Of a DNA stretch of 64,000 nt, positions 52,501 through 64,000 are shown one piece after another. A model generated the notes under the pieces. It was not told the DNA's origin. It saw nothing but the letters and a program-made list of their open reading frames with translations, and searched no databases. The DNA is from Parus major (lineage: Eukaryota > Chordata > Aves > Passeriformes > Paridae). Every line of letters starts with the position of its first letter. Position 1 is the first letter of the stretch. The stretch spans positions 45,938,485 to 46,002,484 of the forward strand of contig NC_031799.1 of assembly GCF_001522545.3 (NCBI RefSeq), in the 5' to 3' direction. Both the position numbers and the translations under genes were made by a program.

Positions 52501-53906
52501 TCCTATGCTCAATTATTTTGATGGTAATGCTCCACTGGCCTCATCTGTCATTTGCTTTCTCTTTATGCTTGTGTGAGTGCCAATACTGGCTATTTATACT
52601 TGGGGCATCCACAGCAATTGGATAGTGATGCATTAACATCAGAATCCTTGCCTTAAAGTTTACTTTCTAATTTGTAAACTTAACAACATGAAAAGTTAAT
52701 GCTGTGTACCTCCCTCTGTGCCATGACTTCTGTAAGCTCACTGGTCTGGGTTTGATGCTGTAAGTAGGCTAAAACCCTGCAGCAGGTAAACTGCTATAGC
52801 CCCATCCGTGGGGATCAGGTTTTACATTGGTTACATGAAAGATGCTCAGAATTTTCAGTTTGTTCTTTAGGAGTCTGTCTCCATACTTCTTGGAGCCACT
52901 CTCTAAAAGTGGTAGTTTGTTACATACAGGCTGTGGATTAGAAGCAAATAATAGGTTCCTGTTCTCAGAGTTAAAAATTGTCAAGAATCTCTGTGACAGT
53001 GCAGGATATTCAGTAATATGAAAGCTTTTCTCAGAATGACTTTTTGGTTTTTTTCCTTAGATTTTTATATGTCCTGTGAGTGTGTTTGTTTCCTGTGTAA
53101 TTATTTCCTGCAATACTATTTATATCTTCCTTTTATGAGGCAATCATATGACATCCTGACTGTATTTGTTTTGAACAGGGGTGGACGAAAACCGTTGGGA
53201 TTTTTATCTTTAATTTGCAAAAAAAGTAATTCTGAATCGGCAGAAGATACCAAAGGGAATAGAGGGAAGCTCCAAAAGCCTCGAATTGTGACTCCAAAAC
53301 GAAGTCTAAAGAAACCCACGCCATCCACTAATGATGACAGGGAATCTTGTTCCTTTCCATCTAGTTCATCATCTGTGGAGCAGGAGCATGTAGCTGCTGA
53401 TGCTGCAGTTACGGTATGATTTTACTGTTGAACACCCATGCATTTCTGAGGTGTGAAGAACAGAGAATTAATTGTTTCAGGAGTGGGTAGATGGGTATGC
53501 AGCATTCATGTTTTGAGAGCGGGATCTGCTCTGGTTGACAAATTCTGATTTGTGCGTGTGTAGGACACTTGTAAGGGAATTAAGCTGAATTTTCTCTGTG
53601 TGGATATCTATTTATTTCTCATTTTCAGTCAACTCTGGTTTTTTTTTTCACCTTTGGCAAAAACTTTCTGCATAAATAAGATACCTTTACAAAAAGCTTA
53701 TGTGCATGTATATATATGTAAATATATTTACACATACAATGAAAACTGTTAAGAGCAACCTTTGCTACTTTTATCAGGTTCCAAGTAACGACTCGTCTGA
53801 GAAGACACGTCTCTGTGCTAAAGATCAAGAGAAGGAAGGAGAGCCAACCAAAATCTCTGAGTACTTTTTTAGTGACATATTTATGGAAGTGGATGATTCA
53901 GAATAG
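2577..53906 (+). CDS. BDP1: BDP1, TFIIIB subunit B double prime (complete gene, 42 coding exons)
   Basis: BDP1 joins TBP and BRF1 or BRF2 in TFIIIB, which sits upstream of tRNA, 5S and U6 genes, recruits RNA polymerase III and helps open the promoter. I joined 42 exons with GT-AG sites; every junction keeps frame and the sum, 7062 nt, gives 2353 residues plus stop. Landmarks agree with vertebrate BDP1: N-terminus MFRRARLTVRPNVRP, a PPDRSKMTMRD block, a PLLVPRVKVAEDGSIILDEE block, a SANT domain at about residues 386-436, an acidic KAPVFVPIGLRS region, and C-terminus SEYFFSDIFMEVDDSE. The protein is about 270 residues shorter than the human one, apparently because the mammalian 55-residue repeat block is absent. 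Exon coordinates are in the entries that follow. The weakest points are the exact limits of exons 13 and 26 and whether every repeat exon is constitutive. Confidence 0.96.
3058..3262 (+). mobile_element. CR1 LINE 3' end fragment
   Basis: The stretch contains the typical CR1 3' succession: a GGCTGCCCAGGGAGGTGGTGGAGTC block, a GTTGGACTCGACGATCTCGAGG block and the terminal TTCCAACCTAATTGATTCTGTGATTCT tail. It is 5' truncated as most CR1 copies are, lies in BDP1 intron 1 in gene orientation and encodes nothing intact. Confidence 0.85.
3554..4142 (-). mobile_element. Solo LTR of an avian endogenous retrovirus, antisense to BDP1
   Basis: From TGTTTTTGGGTTAAGCC to GGCAGCACA this stretch follows a common avian LTR as I know it read on the opposite strand: a GATAAAGACAGTTCAATAAATA block, GGGAATTCATTCACCACT, a CTTCTTCCCCCAGCTTTTACTGAGGAGCATG block and GGAGTTAACTCTGTCCC. 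No internal retroviral genes flank it. Ends are approximate and no target duplication is clear. Related copies lie at 24428, 30870 and 37051. Confidence 0.75.
4720..5570 (+). mobile_element. CR1 LINE fragment with decayed reverse-transcriptase region
   Basis: The region begins with remnants of the RT domain (a degenerate DFSKxxDxVSHSIL-type stretch near 4780-4820 and GVPQSSILSPVLFNTFINDLD near 4925-4995) and runs through the usual CR1 end segments (GCAGAGAGACCTCAACAAATTGG, CTGCACCTGG, GTTCAGTCTGGAGGAGACTCAAGGGAGACC). The short open frames inside are decay remnants, interrupted by stops and frameshifts. It lies in BDP1 intron 1 in gene orientation. Confidence 0.8.
5571..6927 (+). other. BDP1 intron 1, right part, no feature seen
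   Basis: AT-rich intron sequence with scattered poly-T and poly-A runs. The open frames here have no codon bias or similarity I recognise. The exon 2 acceptor (TTAAATTTTCCAG) ends it. Confidence 0.6.
10658..13254 (+). CDS. BDP1: BDP1 exons 6-9: SANT domain and flanks
   Basis: Exons: 10658-10791, 11712-11806, 12396-12450, 13111-13254 (residues 347-489). Together they encode the SANT/Myb-like fold at about residues 386-436, with the three bulky positions typical of such repeats: Trp388 in KPWSNKETDMFF, the LIGRLFPHRARAEIKNKFKREE helix pair, and Trp435. This domain contacts DNA and the TBP-BRF complex. The flanking FERGSTTTYSSFRK and KRPFDFEFFAQLLEK blocks are also near-identical to vertebrate BDP1 and form the extended SANT region. 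Exon 9 ends in a lysine-rich tail. This is the best conserved part of the gene and makes the identification secure. Confidence 0.97.
13885..13952 (+). repeat. 22-bp inverted repeat, pre-miRNA-like hairpin in BDP1 intron 9
   Basis: The arm at 13885-13906 (TGTTCACTTGTTTGTTCCACAA) and the arm at 13931-13952 are reverse complements over 22 bases with a single mismatch, separated by 24 bases. The stem can extend by two more pairs outward if a G-U pair is allowed. Arm and loop sizes are close to those of microRNA precursors, but the sequence matches no microRNA that I know. A small palindromic DNA-transposon remnant is the main alternative. Confidence 0.55.
14813..19216 (+). CDS. BDP1: BDP1 exons 10-13: acidic/basic linker
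   Basis: Exons: 14813-15097, 15436-15610, 16614-16773, 19140-19216 (residues 490 to about 722). Exon 10 encodes an acidic segment followed by a KKKRKKKRKDD cluster that looks like a nuclear localisation signal; human BDP1 has a comparable KKRRRKK block. Exons 11-13 are low-complexity, Glu/Ser/Gln-rich and probably disordered. Exon 13 has two possible donors, GTAATT after 19193 and the better consensus GTAAGT after 19216; only the second joins in frame to exon 14. Intron 12 carries a CR1 copy with an LTR nested inside it. Confidence 0.88.
17100..17990 (+). mobile_element. CR1 LINE copy A, left part (intron 12)
   Basis: CR1 sequence in gene orientation: GGTTACACTGGCCTCCAGAGGGACC, CTGCACCAGGGGAGG, a block ending CAAGGGAGGTGATCC, CTGTTCAGCCTGGAGAGAAGG, CCAGTGACAGGACAGGAGACAATGGG. 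Bases 17173-17953 match 32235-33015 on the other strand with five mismatches and no gap. The right end at 17990 is interrupted by an LTR, and the CR1 resumes near 18995. The open frame of 195 codons at 17216-17803 is not an intact CR1 protein. Confidence 0.85.
17991..18994 (+). mobile_element. ERVL-type solo LTR nested in CR1 copy A
   Basis: The sequence starts TGATATATTGGTTTTGCATGG and ends GGTTAACCCACTACT, both very close to the ends of a common avian ERVL-type LTR as I know it. Inside are CCTCTGTGATAACAG, ACATGTGAGAAGAATAGCTCTGCAG and several diverged GC-rich tandem units (CAGCCC...GGGACC). CR1 sequence resumes at once on its right. No exact target duplication is visible, although CTTGA occurs on both sides of the insert. 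The open frames inside are not retroviral genes. Confidence 0.75.
18995..19060 (+). mobile_element. CR1 LINE copy A, 3' end after the LTR
   Basis: The bases GGGGGTTGGACCAGAACACCTCTAGCAGACCCTTCC followed by CACTCTCAAAATACTGTG are the CR1 3' terminal segment, which continues the copy broken at 17990. It matches the corresponding end of copy B (32138-32215) much less well than the 781-bp tract does. Confidence 0.7.
19630..20309 (-). mobile_element. ERVK-like solo LTR, antisense, with probable target duplication
   Basis: On the plus strand the element runs from TGTATTTCTTC to GGGATACCAGCA, 680 bp with TG...CA ends. It is flanked by TCATG on the left (19625-19629) and TCATA on the right (20310-20314), a 5-bp duplication with one change. 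Read on the minus strand it contains TTAAATAAACAGG as a likely polyadenylation signal and ends GAAATACA. The plus-strand block CAAAATTCAAACGGCCCCTCCCC resembles avian ERVK LTRs. No viral genes remain. Confidence 0.65.
21224..35360 (+). CDS. BDP1: BDP1 exons 14-27: run of RPKPNL-motif exon pairs
   Basis: Exons: 21224-21368, 21534-21610, 22181-22340, 22751-22833, 23984-24215, 25291-25475, 26135-26348, 26846-27033, 27597-27768, 29076-29191, 29877-30096, 30647-30831, 33943-34135, 35146-35360. Even-numbered exons all enter in phase 2 and leave in phase 0; odd-numbered exons do the reverse. Each even exon carries one basic motif: RRLQRPKPNL (about residue 731), RQRFKPNV (812), RGRIQRPKPNL (900), RARFQRPKPNL (1036), NKRYKPNL (1167), PKTRPNL (1271) and a weak TRPDL (1403), usually followed by a GR/GKKE tail. 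Odd exons are acidic and Ser/Gln-rich without the motif. Human BDP1 has several matching motifs. The function of the motif is not known to me; the pattern points to exon-pair duplication. Confidence 0.92.
24428..25002 (-). mobile_element. Solo LTR, same family as 3554, antisense (intron 18)
   Basis: It starts TGTCAGGTTTAACCCCAGACAGCAGCC and ends near CCTAGTCAAAACCAGCA, with GTCCAGCCATCTCCAGGAAAGC, GTTACTTGGGAAGACAAAAGCCATT and GGTCAGTTTGGGTCACCTGTCCTGGCTGTGTCCCCTCCC between. These are hallmark blocks of the avian LTR family. The right boundary is approximate and I see no clean target duplication. Confidence 0.75.
28430..28509 (+). repeat. (AAT)n microsatellite in BDP1 intron 22
   Basis: About twenty tandem AAT/ATA units, interrupted by AGT variants at both ends (AATAGTAATAGTAATAAT... 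and ...AATAATAGTAATC). The apparent minus-strand frame of tyrosine codons across it is only the repeat read in another frame. Confidence 0.95.
30868..31419 (+). mobile_element. Solo LTR, same family as 3554, sense orientation (intron 25)
   Basis: It begins near TGGTTTCAGCTGGGATAGAGTTTGTTTTC and ends GAGGTTAAGCTGTGACA, with TTTTGGATTCAATATGAGAACAG, ACTGGCCAAAAGGTTGTTCC, ATCATGCTCAGT, TTATTAAACTGTTCTTATCC between. This is the strand on which the family's polyadenylation region reads correctly. It starts about 40 bp after the exon 25 donor. No viral genes. Confidence 0.75.
32138..33540 (-). mobile_element. CR1 LINE copy B (intron 25), inverted relative to copy A
   Basis: Read on the minus strand it runs from a decayed RT part (33160-33540, with a GTGCTGACTACTCC block on the plus strand) through a CCAGCTGGAGACCAGCAACC block to the 3' tail TCTGTGAATTTGTGAAAC near 32138. 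Bases 32235-33015 are almost identical to copy A. Immediately outside that tract copy B differs: a nine-base gap near 32235 and several changes near 33016. It lacks the LTR that interrupts copy A. Confidence 0.85.
36295..36688 (+). CDS. BDP1: BDP1 exon 28: acidic conserved exon
   Basis: This 394-nt exon (phase 2 in, phase 0 out) is the longest exon after exon 2. It encodes a basic Ser/Arg stretch, then SSKITFVTLRASQ, a run of Glu/Asp (EEDEEEDEEADDFELDDED) and EEVNKAPVFVPIGLRSPKP. The same order is found in human BDP1 (a VTLRASQEED block followed by KAPVFVPVGLRSPEP), so it anchors the repeat region to the C-terminal half. The stretch is the most conserved part of the otherwise divergent C-terminal half, which suggests a protein contact, although no role is known to me. 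Confidence 0.95.
37051..37618 (-). mobile_element. Solo LTR, same family as 3554, antisense and diverged (intron 28)
   Basis: Diverged blocks of the family occur in the usual order: CAGCCAGACACACACATCTGCTTGCTCACTCC, GATATAAAGGCAGTTACATGCATG, AAGGAATTTGTTTGCTGCTTTCC, GATCAGTTTGAGTCAGCTGTCCTAGCTGTG and AACTTCACCCCAGCCATGTCCAGTACA. It is clearly older than the copies at 24428 and 30868. The left end could be 37051 or 37069. Confidence 0.65.
37851..37910 (+). CDS. BDP1: Possible alternative BDP1 terminal exon (speculative)
   Basis: A strong acceptor (CACTGTTTCTTTCTCCAG) in intron 28 is followed by a phase-0 open stretch of 19 codons and TAA. Joined to exon 28 it would end the protein after about 1667 residues, without the C-terminal third. 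The peptide VKQQNNLKLSQKTKGSLKQ is basic and has no similarity that I know. No clear AATAAA follows within the next several hundred bases, which argues against use. Confidence 0.12.
   Translation: MKQQNNLKLSQKTKGSLKQ
38683..51939 (+). CDS. BDP1: BDP1 exons 29-40: divergent C-terminal region
   Basis: Exons: 38683-38799, 39071-39107, 39535-39618, 40261-40492, 41458-41615, 42240-42378, 42934-43120, 45020-45080, 46642-46828, 48203-48416, 50757-50799, 51645-51939. All junctions keep frame. Recognisable blocks are NDGSTEAAMTLLAMGDP (exon 31, human NDGSTEAAITLLTMGD) and EEQTFILTLVEIPADAKEF (exon 37, human DEQAFILTLVEIPA). Exon 38 carries a KRLAAELEENDFPPSKK segment that matches the human RxDKNDHIPPAKK region. 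The rest is low-complexity and poorly conserved. Exons 30, 36 and 39 are very short (37, 61 and 43 nt), so they rest on frame continuity more than on similarity. Confidence 0.88.
39190..39325. mobile_element. Possible ERV-derived fragment (intron 30)
   Basis: A GC-richer island of about 130 bp in AT-rich intron (GACAGGCTCAGCTGTGTCC, GAACTGGCTGTGTCCGGGGCAGG, CTGCCAAAACCTTGCCACCTG) resembles segments I associate with avian endogenous retroviruses. No ends or open frame survive. Confidence 0.3.
43200..43720. mobile_element. ERV LTR-like fragment (intron 35)
   Basis: Purine-rich sequence with blocks seen in avian ERV LTRs: GGTAGGCGGACACACAGC, AGCCATGGATAGCTGGAGAAAATTGACGAGTGAAAAGAC, GTCTTTGCATGGAGTTCCAGTGG, GAGTCTAGGAATATATAGAGG, CAATAGGGATTAGGCAAAGTGGTGCATAGAAGG and GAACCAATGAGATAACAGGGGCAG. 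Orientation and exact ends are uncertain and no internal genes are present. Confidence 0.5.
49031..50467 (-). mobile_element. 1437-bp solo LTR with exact 5-bp target duplication (intron 38)
   Basis: On the plus strand the element starts TGTCGTGGTTTTAAAGC and ends GCCAATCTATCACA, flanked on both sides by GTAGG (49026-49030 and 50468-50472). Ends are TG...CA. Read on the minus strand the polyadenylation-like AATAAACTTCC lies near the far end and the GC-rich block (50090-50230 in plus coordinates) lies in the first third, so the element is antisense to BDP1. The open frames in the GC-rich block on either strand have no retroviral similarity. The intact duplication implies insertion and LTR-LTR recombination without later rearrangement. 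Confidence 0.85.
53179..53906 (+). CDS. BDP1: BDP1 exons 41-42: conserved C-terminus
   Basis: Exon 41 (53179-53413) opens with GGRKPLGFLSLICKK, which matches the human GRRPLGFLSLICSK block, followed by a basic KPRIVTPKRSLKKP stretch. Exon 42 (53778-53906) ends with ISEYFFSDIFMEVDDSE and TAG at 53904-53906. The tail is almost the same as the human VSEYFFNDIFIEVDETE, an unusually strong constraint for the end of a mostly disordered protein. Both exons have canonical splice sites and join in phase 0. Confidence 0.95.
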
Positions 53907-54543
53907 CAAATAGGTTTTATAAAAACCTAGGATCACAGAATATACTGCAACAAGAAAAGAGTATTCTAAAAGTTCCAGTTTGTTCTGATATTAATTTTGC
54001 CACACTTACTATCAACTAATTACTCTTGTTAATTAATGCTGTGAAGATGAAGTGGATTCTTTCTGAAGCAACCCCGGGCACTTCCAAAATGCTGACATTG
54101 TCTAAATCACTACAGTGATGTCATTGGACCAGGCTACTGACTGCTGGCTTATGGTTTCATTTGTTTAGACACTGATAGTGGGTGCATGACTATCCTGTCA
54201 TGCAGTGCATGAAAAGTGCAATGAAATAATGTTTAATCTTGCAACAAGTATCCTTTTCCATTTTAATGCTAAAGCTTTTTGGTACTGAATATTCAAATTC
54301 TTTACTTCTTTTTGTGAAGTATGTTACGTTAGAAGGAGGAATGAACCTTTTGGGTATAATGTATTATCTGAAGATCAGAATGAAAATACTGGAAGTAGTG
54401 TAGTAAGTACATACGTACATATGTCAAGCACTGCTTGTATTTTTATTAGAATCTCCAAATTATGTATTTTTGTAAGAGTTTTTAAACTACATAATTAAAA
54501 GATCCTAACCTGAAAAGCCCAATAGGATTGGTTCCTTAAAATA

Positions 54544-54574
54544 TGTTGAAAACTCAAAAATTGAGTTTTCAACA
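54544..54574 (+). repeat. Perfect 14-bp hairpin in BDP1 3' UTR
   Basis: The arm TGTTGAAAACTCAA and its exact reverse complement TTGAGTTTTCAACA are separated by only three A residues, so the transcript would form an uninterrupted 14-bp stem with a 3-nt loop. It lies about 640 nt after the stop codon. No coding or transposon context explains it. Confidence 0.8.
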
Positions 54575-56205
54575 GAGTTAGAAGATGATAACACTCTGAT
54601 GAGGTTATTATTTGCAAACTTTTTTATCACTTGGAGGAAGAGATTGATGTTTCTTAGTATAAATCCTTATTTTCTTCTAAATTGGAAAACAAAGCTATAG
54701 ATACAGTTTCTTTTCCTTGTTTTTACATGCAGTTGTTTGTATATTTTCTGACTTCCTTGGTTAGCCTTGTGCAAAGTAGCACAAAGAGACTTGATTTAAA
54801 CCATGATTATACAATGTCACTTTCGAGGATTTGCTGCTTTGAAGCAGTTGAATTAAAATAGTTTTCTCATGTTGCATGTCTGCTTGTACTGTAACTTGGT
54901 ATAAAATTCTGGTGTAGCTTTAGATTTGTAGTCTAAGTTTTTACTTACCTCATCAAAAAATTTGTCATCATGAGGTAATTAGGTTTATGCACTCTCAAAG
55001 TCAGGTGGTCACTGATGAAAGGTTCAATATTTAGTCTGAAACTCCTGCTTGCATGAGCTTGAGTAGTCTTAAAATTTTTCATGTTACTTCACATTTGCAG
55101 GTACTTCCACAAAATGATTTATTATGAAGTTGAAACTGATGTTAAATGATATTGTTAATGCTCTTCAGAAACCTATCATCAGGTTTGAACTGGGTAATCC
55201 TTTAATGGCAGGTAAATAATATAAACATGTAGTTAATTTTGAAATAGTTGAAGAAGTTTGAGAGTGTTTTTCTTTTCAGAAGTTCTTGGCAAGGCTTCAG
55301 AAGGAATCTTTAAAATTTTGTCAGAGAGGAGAAATACAGAAAAAAGCTACTGTTACTGCAAACTGATATGTTAGCTGGCCTCAGCCAATGAAATGTCACT
55401 AGCAGCAGTATTCTTTGAGGTGATGGAAAAGCAACTAACGGTCCCAGTGTAGAGTAATTTACTTGAAAGCATTACTGATCAACCCACATCACCTCCCAAA
55501 AAACCCTCTAAAACACCAACAGTTTCTGTTCAGATGGTATCTTGTGCTTTGCCTAATCCGTTTAACTTGAAATGTTTATCTAAGTATTGTTTTACTGTAA
55601 ACATTATGAAAGAGATTAATGTATACATGTAACTCTATGTATTGTATATCTTGTAGATACTAAGTATGCAAGTGTTTACTTCCTGAATAGGTGTGGCATG
55701 TTTATATCACTTGCACTCATAGAGCCTAAAAATAGATTATTGGGGAGTGGCTATGAAATAATTGCTGTGAGTACCTTCTGAGTGAGTTCTGAGGGGATAA
55801 TCATTCTGCATTTAGTTGCATACATTTTAGCTTGCATTCATGTTACAAGGGGGAAAAAATTAACTACTTCATTACTAAGATTTATGGTGCCTTATCCACA
55901 TTGTTAATTGGGGCTATACTTTCTCTTTCCTTGCAGCAAATTACATGCACTTTGTTAGAGGTTTTTTTTTTTTAAGAGCAAATTTAATTTTAATAGAAAT
56001 AAGACAGTTTTGTGTTTTGTTTTGTGAAGTTTTATAATGATGAAGGATTTAAGAAAATATGTTGAAATCGCCATGTGTATGAGTAGCATTTTTACAAAGA
56101 TGTGGCATAAAACTGCTTTGCTCAGAGTTGTCTGACACCCTGTATCATCACATATAAGTTTTCTGTGTCAAAGGCGGTAGTCCGATTCTGTATGTAAATT
56201 ATGTG

Positions 56206-56211
56206 AATAAA
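56206..56211 (+). terminator. BDP1: Polyadenylation signal AATAAA
   Basis: A canonical hexamer followed at once by T-rich sequence, positioned at the end of the long AT-rich UTR and before the CpG island of the next gene. It is the best candidate for the distal BDP1 polyadenylation site. Confidence 0.6.
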
Positions 56212-56240
56212 TTATTTTCTTCTACCTGTGTTTCTATTTC

Positions 56241-56640
56241 TTAAACTGTCAGTTCCAGTTTTTAAATACTTGTAAGTACACGAAGCTAATAAGTGTGAAA
56301 TAAGGAAAGGCTGAAGTTGGGCTGCACCCAGACCTGCTGGTTACAGGCTGAGCGTGGTTTAACAGGGGCGTTGCATTGTTCCCTGGTTTTGTTTTAGAAT
56401 GGAGCTTAATTTACTTGTTATCAGGCTCCCCGGAGTTAACTCTCCCTAAAGACAAAGGCTTCGACTTAAAAAATGCAAACCTGGAATGCTGAAGAATAGC
56501 GAAGTTCTCGCGCAAGGGAGAAACTCGACCAAACATCGTTTGGGTTTTAAAAAGATCTGCCCCTATTACTGTATGACAAGTTTCTAAAGAAGGGCAAGGG
56601 TTTTCCTAGGCTGCACAAGCATGTAACCTTGCGTGAAATG
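56241..56640. other. Intergenic spacer between BDP1 and MCCC2
   Basis: About 400 bp between the probable BDP1 cleavage site and the MCCC2 CpG island. It has no open frame of note and no transposon that I recognise. GC content climbs towards the right. Confidence 0.5.
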
Positions 56641-56846
56641 TGGGGCGTCCCAACACAATTCTTCCGAAGGGCGTTCTGCAGCATTAGCTTGTCCGGGGGA
56701 CCCGACGAGGACTCCGCGGCCGGGCCCGGCCCCGCCGTGCCCATTGGCTGCTCCGAGGGGAGTGGCGGCGGCGGCGGCCTGGGACGGCCGCCTCGCCTCG
56801 GCTTGCTCGCCTCGGCCCGCTCGGCTCGGCCCGGCCAGGCCCGGCC

Positions 56847-63124
<6,278 letters not shown>

Positions 63125-64000
63125 GTAAGTCCCATTGAAGAAATTGCCAAGGTCCTGTGTTATGGGCAGCTGATGTGTCTACAGATCTGACTAACTGGGA
63201 AAGTATTTAAAGCACATCTATTCAAATATATTTTCATCAATAATGTATTACCTCTGCAGGGGGGTGGCACAGCTTAACTGGATGGTGTGTCCAGGTTCTC
63301 AGCACTATCTGCTGCACTGCTGTAGGGCTGGGTTCATAAAATACAGATGCAGCTGTTAATACTGTATCTCTTCTTTCTGTCATGGATAAAGAATATTTTC
63401 TGTAGACTTATCCAGTCAATTCCAATTACAGTTAAAAAAAAATAGTATATTCTAGTGGAGGATGTATCTGTATGAGAAACCATAACAAGGAAATAAAAAT
63501 AGTAAGAGTGACAAAATTGTCAAAAATAATTAGCATCAGTAGATTTTTAGATTTTGGCTTGAATTTTTTTTTGAAGCAGAAATGTATTTGTATTTTGTTT
63601 TATATTTTTAATTCAGTCTATTAGATCAGTATTTAGCCAAACCATCATGTAAATTTTACTTATGTATGGTTTTATTATAAAAGATGAATAACAGAGTGGC
63701 ACATATCTGTAATACATTACTGGTAGTGTTTTCTTAGCTGGGTTTTATACAAATACAAGAGGTTTTTTGCCAATGTCTTCCATCCAGCCTGAATTTCTAG
63801 TCTAATGACTTTTGAACATATTAGTCAGTTTCAGTCAGCTTTTACAGAGAGTTGCAAGAAACTATATTCCTATGGATGTTGTGTATGTCAGCATCAGAGG
63901 AGAAAGACCTTCTACTCCATTTTAAAAATTAGGGCAGGTTATTCCTTGTCTGTATGGCTTAGTTTAGACCGCTATTTGCCAGTTTGGATGCTTGTTCTAG
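63125..64000 (+). other. MCCC2: MCCC2 intron 5, incomplete
   Basis: AT-rich sequence after the GTAAGT donor at 63125. A LINE- or LTR-like block is not evident; the next exon, which should begin by completing the Val codon of the YLVDSGGAY motif, is not in the window. Confidence 0.6.

Larger units (their letters stand above)
7481..53777 (+). other. BDP1 introns in which no further feature is seen
   Basis: I found only AT-rich intron sequence with simple poly-T/poly-A runs in: 7481-8118, 8229-9187, 9248-9642, 9784-10657, 10792-11711, 11807-12395, 12451-13110, 13953-14812, 15098-15435, 15611-16613, 20315-21223, 21611-22180, 22341-22750, 22834-23983, 25476-26134, 26349-26845, 27034-27596, 27769-28429, 28510-29075, 29192-29876, 30097-30646, 33541-33942, 34136-35145, 35361-36294, 38800-39070, 39619-40260, 40493-41457, 41616-42239, 42379-42933, 43721-45019, 45081-46641, 46829-48202, 48417-49025, 50800-51644, 51940-53178 and 53414-53777. 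Small noncoding RNAs could be missed by eye. Confidence 0.5.
53907..56240 (+). other. BDP1: BDP1 3' UTR
   Basis: The AT-rich stretch after the stop codon has no coding potential. A canonical AATAAA at 56206-56211 is followed by a T-rich stretch (ATTATTTTCTTCTACCTGTGTTTC), which fits a cleavage site near 56225-56240 and a UTR of about 2.3 kb. A perfect hairpin lies at 54544-54574. Earlier AT-rich signals (for example ATTAAA at 54492) could give shorter isoforms. Confidence 0.6.

Overview
The window reads as vertebrate nuclear DNA, most likely from a bird: AT-rich introns, two CpG-island promoters, several CR1 LINE fragments and many avian-type solo LTRs, and no mammalian SINEs. It holds one complete large gene, BDP1 (Bdp1 subunit of the RNA polymerase III initiation factor TFIIIB), the first five coding exons of MCCC2 (beta subunit of 3-methylcrotonyl-CoA carboxylase), and at the left edge a divergent first exon on the minus strand that fits SERF1. 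The order SERF-like / BDP1 / MCCC2 matches the gene neighbourhood of human 5q13, which in birds lies on the Z chromosome (knowledge-based inference, not visible here). Layout: 1-1970 holds no confident gene and is probably SERF1 intron 1. About 1640-2830 is a CpG island with the minus-strand start codon at 1979 and the BDP1 start codon at 2577, 597 bp apart, so it is probably a shared bidirectional promoter. BDP1 runs from 2577 to 53906 in 42 coding exons that I chained by splice sites and reading frame; the chain is open from end to end and predicts 2353 residues (human about 2624). Its 3' UTR runs to a polyadenylation signal at 56206. A second CpG island near 56680-57120 drives MCCC2, whose start codon at 56847 is only about 640 bp past that signal. 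MCCC2 exons 1-5 end at 63124 and the gene continues off the right edge. Most intronic content beyond exons is transposon debris: CR1 pieces (3058, 4720, 17100, 32138, 60320) and seven or eight LTRs (3554, 17991, 19630, 24428, 30870, 37051, 43200, 49031). The most notable observations are: (a) BDP1 exons 14-27 form a run of phase-matched exon pairs, each carrying a variant of a basic R-x-R-x-Q-R-P-K-P-N-L motif; (b) two CR1 copies in opposite orientation share a 781-bp tract with five mismatches and no gaps and flank exactly exons 13-25; (c) a 22-bp near-perfect hairpin in BDP1 intron 9 and a 14-bp hairpin in the BDP1 3' UTR; (d) an antisense solo LTR with an exact 5-bp target duplication. BDP1 acts in the nucleus at Pol III genes and MCCC2 in the mitochondrial matrix in leucine breakdown; they share a location, not a pathway.
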